Assembly (NCBI GenBank): GCA_016712045.1
Contig: JADJRV010000017.1
Span: forward strand, 1 to 64,000
Length of the DNA stretch: 64,000 nt
DNA from: Chloracidobacterium sp.
GTDB taxonomy: Bacteria; Acidobacteriota; Blastocatellia; Pyrinomonadales; Pyrinomonadaceae
Reading direction: 5' to 3'
The notes below the pieces were generated by a model. It was given only the letters and a program-made list of their open reading frames with translations. It did not search any database and was not told where the DNA came from. Below, piece by piece: positions 40,140 through 49,031 of the stretch. A program made the translations under genes and the position numbers. How positions within the stretch are numbered: position 1 is the first letter of the stretch; every line of letters starts with the position of its first letter.

Positions 40140-41629
40140 ACCCGAAACAGCAGCGTCCTGACGCGGTCACGCTCGGCATCGCCAAGCTCAAATCCAGCTT
40201 CGTCATAAACCTCCGAAAGCCCCGCGAGAGCCACGGCCAGGCTGCTCTCATCCCGGATCCCGCCAATGGCATCCATGCTTTGGAGCGCAAGTTCTTTTGC
40301 CCGCTCGGTTTTGCCGTGAGACGCAAATCGCGTGGCAAGTTCATTCAGAGCGCTTGAGCGTGACGAAAGCTGCGGGACCGTTGCTGCCATCGCTACCGCC
40401 GCTTCCAGATCGGCAATGGCGGCGTCTTTATCTCCGCGGTTTTCTTTAGCATCGGCGACTGAGATCAGAGCAAACACGCGATTTGCCGGCTCCGGTATCA
40501 GCTCAAGCGTACTGGCTGCGAGCAGATCATCATTTTGGATCGTCAATATCTGGGCGATCTGCGTCAGCGACGCCATTTGTTCGTCGGGGTCTTGCGTTTC
40601 GCGGGCGATCTCAATACCTCGTTCTGCCTTGCCAAACCCGGCAAACTGAACCGCGATCGACGATATCATTGCATTCCGAGCGCGGCTGTCGCGCGTTTCA
40701 AATTCCCGCTGCGACGCGATGATCTCGTGAGCCTCATCAAGTGCCTCAAGTGCATCGTCTTTCTGATCTTTTTTCCAATAATCACGCGCAAACCCAAGCA
40801 AAGCAGAAGCCATCTGTGTCTTGTCGATCACAAGGTCAAGCGTTCTGTCGGCAAGGTCTGTGCTTCCCGCGTAGAGAAAGCCGAGCGCACAATTGACGAG
40901 GAAAAAATCCTGATGCGTATTGTCGAGAACCTCGGCAAGGCCTTTTGCAGCGTCAAATGTCTCGATAGCCTTATCACTCCGTTTTGCCTCGATAAACAGG
41001 TTGCCGATGTCGCAGAGGTCACGTATCTTTTCCTCGTCATGCTCGATCTCGTTGGCAGCGGAAAACGCGCGGTCGAGCATATCGGCCGCTTTGACAGTGT
41101 CACCAGCCTCGATCTTTGCTGAGGCTATCTGTTGCAATGCAACTGCTCTTGCGGTTTGGAAATCAATGGTTTGGAGCGTTAAAAGAGCACCCTCGTCGTT
41201 GCCTTTGGCCGACTGATCGACCGCGATAGCTCCCGTCACAAAATCGGTGTGCTCAATCTGCGCGGCGATCTTGCGAGCCTCTTCCGGCTGCCCTTTGGCG
41301 GCGGCAATTAACGCGAGTTGCTCAAAAGCCTGTGACCGCATCCCCAGATCCTCGACCGCATCGGCCAATTGCAACGCGTATTCGTCGTCATCCGTCTCGG
41401 CACATTTTGCAGCAACAAGTAACAATATCTGGTCGCGCGAAAACGGCTCGGCCACCTCGTTTGCAAGCTCGGCCGCAAGATCGACATTTCCCTTGGCGAG
41501 ATAAAGCGGCACGATCGTCTTCATCGCCTCGGCGTGGCCGTCGGAGCTTTTGATGTTCTCCGCAAGAAACGCCGCCGCCGAAAGCAGATCGCCCTCAGCC
41601 TGTTGTCGTGAAATAAAATGTTCAGCCAT
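40133..41629 (-). CDS. Helical-repeat (TPR/SEL1-like) protein, about 498 aa
   Basis: The whole protein is a solenoid of 30-40-residue helix pairs rich in Ala, Glu and Asp (AFEQLALIAAAKGQPEEARKI, ALQQIASAKIEAGDTVKAAD, ALISVADAKENRGDKDAAIA). There is no signal peptide or membrane helix, so it is a cytoplasmic scaffold. The start is taken at the ATG 41629 (MAEHFISRQQ) behind a TAAGAG sequence, not the GTG at 41644, which sits in the repeat. It is a single gene, convergent with the decarboxylase. No enzyme domain is recognised. The heptamer-made hairpin at 41640-41707 covers its promoter region. Confidence 0.8.
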   Translation of the reverse strand: MAEHFISRQQAEGDLLSAAAFLAENIKSSDGHAEAMKTIVPLYLAKGNVDLAAELANEVAEPFSRDQILLLVAAKCAETDDDEYALQLADAVEDLGMRSQAFEQLALIAAAKGQPEEARKIAAQIEHTDFVTGAIAVDQSAKGNDEGALLTLQTIDFQTARAVALQQIASAKIEAGDTVKAADMLDRAFSAANEIEHDEEKIRDLCDIGNLFIEAKRSDKAIETFDAAKGLAEVLDNTHQDFFLVNCALGFLYAGSTDLADRTLDLVIDKTQMASALLGFARDYWKKDQKDDALEALDEAHEIIASQREFETRDSRARNAMISSIAVQFAGFGKAERGIEIARETQDPDEQMASLTQIAQILTIQNDDLLAASTLELIPEPANRVFALISVADAKENRGDKDAAIADLEAAVAMAATVPQLSSRSSALNELATRFASHGKTERAKELALQSMDAIGGIRDESSLAVALAGLSEVYDEAGFELGDAERDRVRTLLFRVQ

Positions 41630-41639
41630 AAAATCTCTT

Positions 41640-41707
41640 ACCACATAGGAACATAGAACACATAGATATTGAAGAAAAATCTATGTGTTCTATGTTTCTA
41701 TGTGGTT
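41640..41707. repeat. Long inverted repeat of CATAGAA heptamers
   Basis: ACCACATAGGAACATAGAAC followed by ACATAGAT pairs with ATCTATGTGTTCTATGTTTC followed by TATGTGGT: 28-bp arms with one mismatch and an 11-nt loop. The arms are themselves built of 7-bp CATAGAA/CATAGGA units. It separates the co-directional HAD (stop 41717) and solenoid (start 41629) genes and may act as a terminator or RNA-stabilising hairpin. Confidence 0.85.
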
Positions 41708-41716
41708 AATAAAAAA

Positions 41717-42409
41717 TTAAACAAAAACTCGACGGATCGATTCCGGCATCCAGTCTCGAAGATCCTTAGCGATAGCAGCCGCACCGGCAGCACGCAGTTC
41801 ACCCGCTGAAACCGTATTTGTAACACCAAGAGCAGGCAGATCAGCGGCTCTCGCAGCTTGAATTCCCGGCACCGTGTCCTCGATGACCAAACATTCGCCG
41901 TGCGTCATCGGCAGGTGTCCCTGCTTTATCCGGTGCAGGTCGAGCTTGTTAAACCCGGCACGGTAGCATTGCGGGTCGGGCTTACATGCGTCAACGTCTG
42001 TTGCACTAACAATGACCGAAAAATGCTTTGCGAGCCCCGCGCGTTCCAGCACGTGCTCGATCTGCGTGCCGCATTCCATGCTGACAACACCGAGAGCAAA
42101 TTCGTGCGACATCTTTTCGACAAAATCGCCGATGCCTTCAAACAACGGTAGTTTATCGCCGACAATCTCACGCCATTTCCCAAACTTTGCGTCGATGATC
42201 TCGTTGACCTTGTCGTCGGTGACCGTCTTGCCACGTCGCTTATAGGCGGCAAGTACAAACGTCCGGTCGTCCATCCCGTGCGAAGCCGCATAATCCCCTG
42301 CGGTCAGCTCAACGCCCTCGGCACTAAGCAGTTCCTGATACGCCCGCATCTGGATCGGTTCGTCGTCAATAATGACGCCATTAAAATCAAATAGTATTGC
42401 CTTAATCAT
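41717..42409 (-). CDS. HAD phosphatase, beta-phosphoglucomutase/phosphoglycolate type
   Basis: A haloacid-dehalogenase phosphatase, 230 residues: motif I FDFNGVIIDDE (nucleophile Asp8 replaced by the usual DFxGVxxD pattern, with Asp8 present and Asn instead of Asp at +2), cap domain in the first half, motif II VVSMEC, and motif III/IV around CKPDPQCY and LVIEDTVPGIQAA. The Asn in DFNG is seen in some HAD phosphatases (general acid residue changed). Substrate is uncertain: phosphoglycolate or a hexose phosphate. Its ATG overlaps the stop of the glycolate-oxidase-like gene by 4 bp, so it belongs to that operon. Confidence 0.85.
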   Translation of the reverse strand: MIKAILFDFNGVIIDDEPIQMRAYQELLSAEGVELTAGDYAASHGMDDRTFVLAAYKRRGKTVTDDKVNEIIDAKFGKWREIVGDKLPLFEGIGDFVEKMSHEFALGVVSMECGTQIEHVLERAGLAKHFSVIVSATDVDACKPDPQCYRAGFNKLDLHRIKQGHLPMTHGECLVIEDTVPGIQAARAADLPALGVTNTVSAGELRAAGAAAIAKDLRDWMPESIRRVFV

Positions 42410-43533
42410 AAATAGCTCTCGTCAAACATATTCCCGCGGCCCAAGATCCCTTTCGGGTCAAATGCCCGTTTTATCTCGGCCATTTCATTCAAATAACGCT
42501 CGCCCATCATCGCCGCAAGATATTTTCGCTTTAATTTTACGATGCCGTGCTCCGCCGAAATACAACCGCCCAGCATTATCGCGTGAGCGATGCACCGGCC
42601 GTAAATGTGGCGAGCCCGCTCATTTTCACCCGAATCTTTTGGGAATAAATTTAGGTGCAGATGACAGTCGCCGATGTGTCCAAAAATAACGTGGTCGATG
42701 CCGCTCGGGCCGCACTGTTCCTCGTAAAGCTTGAGCAGCGAACGAAACATTTCGACTGGCACGGCCATATCAGTTGAGATCTTGCGAAATCCGCTGCGCG
42801 AATAACGCTCATTCGCCGCCAGCGGCAGAGCGTGCCTGAACGCCCGCATCTTTTCGCGGTCCTGCTCATTGGTTGTGAACCAAGACCTCTCCAGATCGGC
42901 GTTGTGCTTTTCAAGCAGATCGTTCCACTGTTCGAACAAAGTATCTTCGGTATTAGCCGTGGTTTCTTGCTCAAAAAATATAGCTCCCGCAGCATCAGGT
43001 GTTTCGGGAAATTTCTCCGCGATAAATTTCAACGCATTCGCGTCAAAATATTCGATCAGCGTCGCATCGATCGTCGGAGTGTCGGCAGCCTGCCGACACT
43101 CTCGCGAAGCGAGAGAATGCCTGCGAATCTCATCAACAAAAGCTAGCAGATCAACCTCTTGTTCAAAAAACGCGATGCCGCTGAAAAATCCTTCGGGTCT
43201 ATCGAGCAGCGATAATTCGATCTCTGTAATTACACCCAGCGTGCCCTCGCTGCCGATAAACAAATCAATCGCATCAAGCGGCGTCGCGTTAAAATACCCA
43301 CTCGCGTTCTTTCGCACATTTGGCCGTTCGTATGTCGGCGCTTTGATCGACCTCGCACCGATTACGATCACACCATCGTCCGACGAAACATATTCGCCAC
43401 GGCGTATATCAACGATCTCGCCGGACGCAAGCACGACCGTCAATCGCTGAACATACTCCCGCGTCGCCCCATATTTAAAACTCCTCGCCCCGAAGCATTT
43501 GTCGCAACCGTGCCGCCGATCTGACAACTCCAC
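42406..43533 (-). CDS. FAD-linked glycolate/D-lactate oxidase (GlcD-like), C-terminal fragment
   Basis: It continues the oxidase from 43440-43886: GARSFKYGATREYVQRL, FIGSEGTLGVITEIEL (end of the PCMH FAD domain), then the FAD_oxidase_C domain ending HAIMLGGCISAEHGIVKLKR with the typical GEHGIG-like motif, here SAEHGIV. The frame break is one missing G in GGGG at 43491-43494; TNASGARSF is restored when it is added. The product oxidises a 2-hydroxy acid. A segment of about 15 residues (ASRECRQAADT) is encoded by the two palindromes at 43078-43122. Confidence 0.85.
   Translation of the reverse strand: MELSDRRHGCDKCFGARSFKYGATREYVQRLTVVLASGEIVDIRRGEYVSSDDGVIVIGARSIKAPTYERPNVRKNASGYFNATPLDAIDLFIGSEGTLGVITEIELSLLDRPEGFFSGIAFFEQEVDLLAFVDEIRRHSLASRECRQAADTPTIDATLIEYFDANALKFIAEKFPETPDAAGAIFFEQETTANTEDTLFEQWNDLLEKHNADLERSWFTTNEQDREKMRAFRHALPLAANERYSRSGFRKISTDMAVPVEMFRSLLKLYEEQCGPSGIDHVIFGHIGDCHLHLNLFPKDSGENERARHIYGRCIAHAIMLGGCISAEHGIVKLKRKYLAAMMGERYLNEMAEIKRAFDPKGILGRGNMFDESYL
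43078..43122. repeat. Double palindrome inside the glcD-like gene
   Basis: GTGTCGGCAGCCTGCCGACA (43079-43098, arms TGTCGGCA/TGCCGACA) is followed directly by CTCTCGCGAAGCGAGAG. Both are in frame within the oxidase and encode an extra loop. The arrangement of back-to-back small hairpins resembles the palindrome clusters at 15964 and 55380. Confidence 0.7.
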
Positions 43534-43886
43534 TCGGTCGGGTCTGGCGGATAAAACAAACCCACGGTCTCGACCGACTTTTGCAGATCGCCTAGTATCA
43601 CGCCGGGTTCAACCACAGCAGATTTGGCATCTTTATCGATACTTTTGATCTTGTTGAGCCTTTCAAGCGAGATAACATATCCGCCAAACGGTATTGCACC
43701 GCCAACAGTTCCAGTCCTTGCCCCCGAAACTGTTACGGCAATGCCCTGTTCATTTGCATCTTTTAATATCGCAGCGATCTCATCAGCACTTTCCGGAATA
43801 AACAGGCGCTCGGCATTTCCGCCCTGCATGTGGCTGGCGTCGGTAAGATAATTTTGTATGTCTTCGAGTTGGGTTTTTACCTGCAC
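43440..43886 (-). CDS. GlcD-like FAD oxidase, N-terminal fragment
   Basis: The FAD-binding PCMH domain start: NAERLFIPESADEIAAILKD, GARTGTVGGAIPFGG (pyrophosphate-binding loop, with GxxT in place of GxxS), VEPGVILGDL and YPPDPTEWSCQIGGTVATNA. It loses frame at GGGG 43491-43494. Combined with 42406-43533 the protein would be about 490 residues, normal for GlcD. The start at 43886 is the first ATG; there is no strong Shine-Dalgarno. It is the first gene of an apparent two-gene operon with the HAD phosphatase. Confidence 0.83.
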   Translation of the reverse strand: MQVKTQLEDIQNYLTDASHMQGGNAERLFIPESADEIAAILKDANEQGIAVTVSGARTGTVGGAIPFGGYVISLERLNKIKSIDKDAKSAVVEPGVILGDLQKSVETVGLFYPPDPTEWSCQIGGTVATNASGRGVLNMGRRGSMFSD

Positions 43887-43913
43887 ACAACGGATTATAC
43901 AAAAGACAAACGC

Positions 43914-43931
43914 CGCCTGCTAACTCAGGCG
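43914..43931 (-). terminator. Weak terminator after uvrB
   Basis: CGCCTG-CTAACT-CAGGCG, a perfect 6-bp hairpin, is followed on the minus strand by GCGTTTGTCTTTTG. It lies 8 bp after the uvrB stop and upstream of the glcD-like start. Confidence 0.5.
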
Positions 43932-43938
43932 ATTCCGA

Positions 43939-45927
43939 CTAGATATATTGCAGCTCACGCTCACGCAGATATTTCATCTTATCGCGGATCTCGGCGGCCT
44001 GTTCAAATTTCATATCCTTGGCCGCTTGCCGCATATCGGCTTCGAGTTGGGCGATGGTCTCTTTGAGCTGTTTTGGCGAATATTCTTCGAACGACTCGAT
44101 ATCCAGCGGCACCTTAAAGTAATCTGCCTCGTACGCCGTGACGAGCGTCGCGTCGATCGATTTGATGATCGTGGTCGGCGTGATGCCGTGTTCGGTGTTG
44201 TATTCCTCCTGGATCTTGCGGCGGCGTTCGGTCTCTGAGATCGCGTATTCCATCGACTTGGTGATCTTGTCGGCGTAGAGTATCGCCTTGCCGTCCGAGT
44301 TACGAGCCGCACGGCCCATGGTCTGGATCAGCGAGCTCTGCGAACGCAGAAATCCCTCTTTATCCGCATCCAGGATCGCAACAAGCGAAACCTCAGGCAG
44401 ATCGAGCCCCTCTCGCAAAAGGTTAATACCGACAAGCACATCATATTCACCCCGCCGCAGATCGCGGAGTATCTTGATGCGTTCGAGCGTGTGGATGTCG
44501 CTGTGCAGATACCGCACCTTAACGCCGACCTCGGCGAAATATTCGCTCAGGTTTTCCGACATTCGTTTGGTCAGCGTTGTGACGAGTACTCGCTCGTTAC
44601 GCTCGGCACGTTTACGGCACTCTTCAAGCAGGTCGTCGATCTGCCCCTTCACGGGACGCACTTCGACAACTGGATCGAGCAGACCTGTCGGACGAATGAT
44701 CTGTTCGATAACCTCACCCTCTACCTTGGTCAGCTCGTACGGCCCCGGTGTCGCCGAAACATATATCGTCTGACCGACACGCTCCTCAAACTCCTGGAAG
44801 TTTAACGGCCGGTTGTCTCTCGCACTAGGCAGACGAAAACCGTATTCGACCAACGTTCCCTTTCGCGACTGATCCCCCTTAAACATCGCACCCAATTGCG
44901 GGATCGTCTGGTGCGATTCATCTATCACCATCAGGGCGTTTGATGGCAAATAATCGAGCAGCGTCGGCGGCGGTTCTCCGGGTAATTTGCCGGTCAGATG
45001 CCGCGAATAATTTTCAATTCCGCGGCAAAAGCCCATTTCTTTCATCATCTCAAGGTCATACATCGTCCGCTGATGCAGCCGCTGTGCCTCGACGACCTTG
45101 CCCTCGCCGACGAGATATTTTTCATGCTCATCGAGCTCTTTGCGGATCGTCTGCACCGCTCGTTTAATGACGGGTTTGGTCATGACATAGTGGGTTTTCG
45201 GATAGATCGGCACTCGCGTTTCGTGTTTGGTAAGCACCTCGCCGAGCAGCGGATCGATCGTGTAGATCGCATCGATCTCATCACCCCAAAACTCAATGCG
45301 ATACGCCTGATCCTGATAACTCGGATACAGCTCGACCACGTCGCCGCGAACCCGAAACGAACCGCGTTCAAAATCGACATTGATCCGCTCGTACTGCAAT
45401 TCGACCAGCTTTTGCAAAAATTCTTCGCGCTTGAGCTTCATCCCCGGCTCAATAAAGATGAGCATCCCAAAATACGCATCCGGATCACCGAGGCCATAAA
45501 TACACGACACCGACGCAACAACGATGACATCGCTGCGTTCGAACAGAGCACGGGTCGCCGACAGACGCAGACGGTCGATCTCTTCGTTGATCGTCGCTTC
45601 TTTTTCTATATACAGATCAGCGGCGGGGACGTATGCCTCGGGCTGGTAATAATCGTAATATGAGACAAAATACTCGACCGAATTTTCGGGGAAAAATGTC
45701 TTGAATTCCTGATAGAGCTGCGCTGCAAGCGTTTTGTTATGCGCGAGCACCAGCGTCGGACGCTGTGTTTGCTCAATAACGTTAGCGATCGTAAACGTCT
45801 TGCCGCTGCCTGTGATGCCGAGCAGCACCTGATCCTTGGTGCCGTCGTTCAGATTCCCGACGATCTGTCTTATTGCTTCGGGCTGGTCGCCCTTTGGGGT
45901 ATTTTCAGAAATGAGACGGAATTGCAT
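43939..45927 (-). CDS. uvrB: Excinuclease ABC subunit B
   Basis: The DNA-damage-verifying helicase-like subunit of nucleotide excision repair. Walker A GITGSGKT (37-44), the beta-hairpin YYDYYQPEAYVPAADLYIEK that clamps DNA, DESHQT (Walker B), helicase motif VI QTMGRAARN, and the C-terminal UVR domain (QAAKDMKFEQAAEIRDKMKY) that binds UvrC. 662 residues, normal. It is transcribed as a single gene; the start at 45927 (MQFRLISENT) fits the family, although only an A-rich AAAGGA lies upstream. Confidence 0.98.
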   Translation of the reverse strand: MQFRLISENTPKGDQPEAIRQIVGNLNDGTKDQVLLGITGSGKTFTIANVIEQTQRPTLVLAHNKTLAAQLYQEFKTFFPENSVEYFVSYYDYYQPEAYVPAADLYIEKEATINEEIDRLRLSATRALFERSDVIVVASVSCIYGLGDPDAYFGMLIFIEPGMKLKREEFLQKLVELQYERINVDFERGSFRVRGDVVELYPSYQDQAYRIEFWGDEIDAIYTIDPLLGEVLTKHETRVPIYPKTHYVMTKPVIKRAVQTIRKELDEHEKYLVGEGKVVEAQRLHQRTMYDLEMMKEMGFCRGIENYSRHLTGKLPGEPPPTLLDYLPSNALMVIDESHQTIPQLGAMFKGDQSRKGTLVEYGFRLPSARDNRPLNFQEFEERVGQTIYVSATPGPYELTKVEGEVIEQIIRPTGLLDPVVEVRPVKGQIDDLLEECRKRAERNERVLVTTLTKRMSENLSEYFAEVGVKVRYLHSDIHTLERIKILRDLRRGEYDVLVGINLLREGLDLPEVSLVAILDADKEGFLRSQSSLIQTMGRAARNSDGKAILYADKITKSMEYAISETERRRKIQEEYNTEHGITPTTIIKSIDATLVTAYEADYFKVPLDIESFEEYSPKQLKETIAQLEADMRQAAKDMKFEQAAEIRDKMKYLRERELQYI

Positions 45928-45977
45928 CCTTTAATCATAACTAAAGGAAACGCAAAAATCGAGAGCATATCAGCGAG

Positions 45978-46526
45978 TTAGCTGGTTTTTTCAACCCGTC
46001 GTTTTAGCTTTGCGTATTTGTCGTGAAGAGCATCCCCGCGGGCGGCGTAGATATCGGTTATGACCTGGCTGTCAGATGGGCGAAATGCCCGCAGCATAAC
46101 GTCGCGATTGCGGATCACCCCATTGGCATCGATGACGACGACAGCACGCGTTAAGTTGACCGGAAACAGCCAATGCTTGCCGTAAATACCGGTGATCTCA
46201 CGCCCGGGATCTGCCAAAAGCGGTAACGGTAACTGACGGCTGTTTGAGAAAGTTTGATGTTCCTCAGGCGTTCCCGGCGAGATGCCAACTATTTCAGCCT
46301 TTGTCTCAATGTACTTTTCCCAATTGTCGCGAACTGAGCAGAGCTGTTTTGTACAGACGAGCGTCTCGTTTTGCGGATAAAACAGCAAAACGACGACATT
46401 TCCGATATGTTCGGAAAGCCGCCACTCTTTGCCTTGTTCGGTTTTGAGTACAAATTCAGGAGCCCGAAGCCCGACATTTGCAGACAACTCGACCCCGCTT
46501 GTTTCAACTATATTAGTCGGATCCAT
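45978..46526 (-). CDS. AhpC/TSA-family peroxiredoxin (Bcp-like)
   Basis: A thioredoxin-fold peroxidase of 182 residues. The peroxidatic/resolving pair is Cys58 and Cys63 in ETLVCTKQLCSVRDNW, a C-x4-C spacing as in Bcp. The family would usually have T-x2-C; here it is T-L-V-C, so the motif is kept. It reduces hydrogen peroxide and organic hydroperoxides using thioredoxin. There is no signal peptide. It stands upstream of uvrB in the same direction, 50 bp away, and could be read through into it. The start at 46526 (MDPTNIVE) has weak upstream Shine-Dalgarno-like sequence. Confidence 0.88.
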   Translation of the reverse strand: MDPTNIVETSGVELSANVGLRAPEFVLKTEQGKEWRLSEHIGNVVVLLFYPQNETLVCTKQLCSVRDNWEKYIETKAEIVGISPGTPEEHQTFSNSRQLPLPLLADPGREITGIYGKHWLFPVNLTRAVVVIDANGVIRNRDVMLRAFRPSDSQVITDIYAARGDALHDKYAKLKRRVEKTS

Positions 46527-46567
46527 GCTAAAAACTACTGCACGTAACCTGAAAATTATCGATCCGG

Positions 46568-47794
46568 TTAGGCCGGGACCTGTTCAAAACTCTTGATAGT
46601 GTCCGTGATTCGATCCATCACATCCGTCGGAAACTGGTTACCTGCACGAAGCTCATTCAAGCTGTCGAGCGAACGTTCGTCCTTCAGTGATCTGAGCACA
46701 TGCAATAGCGCAAATTTGACGCGCTCGTCGCGATGCTCACGGATCGCCGAAAAGATCTCTTCGGTTTCGCCCGCTTTGATGAGCATTGCGACCAGCACAA
46801 AAGCCTCGTACGCGATCTTTAAGTCGTCATGAACCAGACGCTCAAAAGCCTTTTGCACGATGCCGGCTTCGACCGCAGCTCTTGCTGCGTGACGCATACG
46901 AAATTCGTCGTCCGTCTCCAAAATGCGCTTCCACGCGTCGGCCCGATCAAAATTTAGCCTGAATAAACCTCTCGCGGCCGCGGCCCTAACCTCGCGGGTC
47001 GGGTCGGCACAGGCCAGTAAGATCGGCTCGAATACTGATTCGTGGTCAAAATCGGTCAATGTCGTAACCGCTTTAGAACGAAGATTTGCTGACAGATCAT
47101 ATAGGGCTATCTGCGATAGGGCCTCGATCGAGTTTTGCGTGCGAAATGCCGACAAGATCTTTACCGCCAATTCGCGGATGCTCTCGTCTTCCTCGTACTC
47201 CTCGTTTGCCTGTTCGATCGCATTCAACAACGATTCGTCATCAGAGATCGGCAAAATCTCGAATTTCTTTGACGGCACAAGCTCGCAAAATGAATTGATC
47301 GGCAGCTGAGCGTATTGCAGCTTACGCATTTTTTCCTGGAAGATCTTTGTATCGAGATTGGATTCGTCGATACCGGCGGAGTTGGTCGCGGTAATACCCT
47401 TCTTTCGTGGGATGCCGGCTTTTTTCATATCAAAAGTCACTTTAGACGGGCCCGATCCAGACTTTTTAGCTTTTCGCAGCCACTCAAGTTCTTTTTCGGC
47501 GTCTACGCCTTCCGTGTCGTAGCTTTGATTGTTGTAATAATCTTGATAACGGCTGCCGTAATTATATTGCGGCTGATTCTTACCTTTCCGGCTTCGGCGC
47601 CACAGAAATACCGCCGCGGCGAAACCGGCGACAACGACAAAACCCATCGTGTACCACATGCGGTCACCTGAGCCATCGACAAACTCTTTTTCCTTTTCCG
47701 CAAGCGACTGCTGAGCCGCGACGTTTACCACAAACGTGCAGGCCACAAAGAGCAGCCATAAAAAGTATTGCTTAATGATCGAATTAACTTTCAT
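46568..47794 (-). CDS. Membrane-anchored HEAT-repeat protein
   Basis: Signal or first membrane segment MKVNSIIKQYFLWLLFVACT, a periplasmic loop of about 20 residues, a second membrane helix (WYTMGFVVVAGFAAAVFLWR), then a basic/Tyr-rich stretch (QPQYNYGSRYQDYYNNQSYD) and a cytoplasmic domain with about six HEAT-like repeats (ALYDLSANLRSKAVTTLTDF, ADPTREVRAAAARGLFRL, LVHDDLKIAYEAFVLVAM). HEAT solenoids bind proteins. The ATG at 47794 is preferred; the frame also opens at 47815 with a basic extension (MSKRFPY). It is divergent from purC. No enzyme motif is seen. Confidence 0.8.
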   Translation of the reverse strand: MKVNSIIKQYFLWLLFVACTFVVNVAAQQSLAEKEKEFVDGSGDRMWYTMGFVVVAGFAAAVFLWRRSRKGKNQPQYNYGSRYQDYYNNQSYDTEGVDAEKELEWLRKAKKSGSGPSKVTFDMKKAGIPRKKGITATNSAGIDESNLDTKIFQEKMRKLQYAQLPINSFCELVPSKKFEILPISDDESLLNAIEQANEEYEEDESIRELAVKILSAFRTQNSIEALSQIALYDLSANLRSKAVTTLTDFDHESVFEPILLACADPTREVRAAAARGLFRLNFDRADAWKRILETDDEFRMRHAARAAVEAGIVQKAFERLVHDDLKIAYEAFVLVAMLIKAGETEEIFSAIREHRDERVKFALLHVLRSLKDERSLDSLNELRAGNQFPTDVMDRITDTIKSFEQVPA

Positions 47795-48047
47795 GTATGG
47801 GAATCGCTTAGACATTTAAATTCAGCGATAACTGGGTGAGATATCTGTGCGACGCGGGGACGGCCTGCTGTTCTATGACAGACGACCAATTACAATTATG
47901 CATATTCCGACGTCATTTGTCACCACAAATTTCAACTTTGTTTATAAAGTTTCAACACTTTATTTGTTCCAATAAATATTTGTGCGTATCGTCGGCTTTA
48001 CGGTCGGCATCCGTTCGTAATAAAGTTGATTTTTATTCGCCATTGAT

Positions 48048-48965
48048 ATGACCGCTGTTTCAACTATTTCCGAATCACAAATACCCGGTCTGCGGCTCCT
48101 GCATCGAGGCAAGGTCCGCGACGTTTACGAAGTCGACGCCGAGCGTCTACTGCTCGTCGCCACCGATCGCCTGTCAGCGTTTGATTGCGTGCTGCCAACA
48201 CCGATCGAAAAGAAGGGCGAGGTGTTGACCACGCTGTCGGCATTTTGGTTCGACCGCCTAACATCCATCACGCCTAATCATCTGATAACGGCCAACATCG
48301 ACGACATGCCCGCACCCATCCGCGACCACGAAGAGTTACGCGGACGGTCGATGCTGGTCCATCGCACAGAAGTTTTCCCTGTCGAGTGTGTCGTACGCGG
48401 CTATCTCGAGGGCTCGGGTTGGAAAGATTATAAGGCGACGGGAACGGTCTGCGGGCACGAACTGCCACGCGGTTTGCAGCAATGCGACCGGCTGTTGGCG
48501 CCGATCTTTACACCCGCGACCAAAGCCGCGACCGGCCACGACGAAAACATTACCCAGCTCGAATTCTTAAAGATCCTCGGCAAAGAGACCGCCTCGCGGC
48601 TAAAAGCCCTGACGCTCGCGATCTACGAAAACGCCCGCGAATATGCGCTGACCAAGGGCATCATCATCGCCGACACCAAATTTGAATTTGGCTTGGATAC
48701 TAAAGGCAATATCTTGCTGATCGACGAGGTACTGACGCCTGACTCTTCGCGATTTTGGGACGCTGCGACATACGAACCCGGCCACGCCCAGCCGTCGTTT
48801 GATAAACAGTTTGTCCGCGAATACCTCGAAACCCTCGACTGGGACAAAACGCCGCCCGCACCGCCTCTGCCCGATGAGATCGCTAAAGCGACCTCCGACC
48901 GTTACATCAAAGCGTACGAACTGCTTTCGGGAAAAAACCTGTCAGAACCGCCTGTGGACGGTTGA
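48048..48965 (+). CDS. purC: Phosphoribosylaminoimidazole-succinocarboxamide synthase
   Basis: SAICAR synthetase, purine step 8: ligates aspartate to CAIR with ATP. LLHRGKVRDVYEV (N-terminal ATP-binding hairpin), DRLSAFDCVLPTPI, FPVECVVRGYLEGSGWKDY, KAATGHDENI and DTKFEFGLD with LIDEVLTPDSSRFWD (Mg/ATP site) are all characteristic of the longer, yeast-type form. 305 residues, intact. It is a single gene with a 230-bp A/T-rich upstream spacer that holds no recognisable riboswitch. No Shine-Dalgarno is clear. Confidence 0.97.
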   Translation: MTAVSTISESQIPGLRLLHRGKVRDVYEVDAERLLLVATDRLSAFDCVLPTPIEKKGEVLTTLSAFWFDRLTSITPNHLITANIDDMPAPIRDHEELRGRSMLVHRTEVFPVECVVRGYLEGSGWKDYKATGTVCGHELPRGLQQCDRLLAPIFTPATKAATGHDENITQLEFLKILGKETASRLKALTLAIYENAREYALTKGIIIADTKFEFGLDTKGNILLIDEVLTPDSSRFWDAATYEPGHAQPSFDKQFVREYLETLDWDKTPPAPPLPDEIAKATSDRYIKAYELLSGKNLSEPPVDG

Positions 48966-49031
48966 GGGCCTACCGCAACACTGGCACGTTTTCTGTGCCA
49001 GAACCAGGCGGCCAGAAACACAATCTTGTTG

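Noticed and set aside
47816..48047. Purine riboswitch before purC
   Set aside because: No purine-aptamer consensus (TATA...CTAC...CGTAAA-type loops) is present in the spacer.
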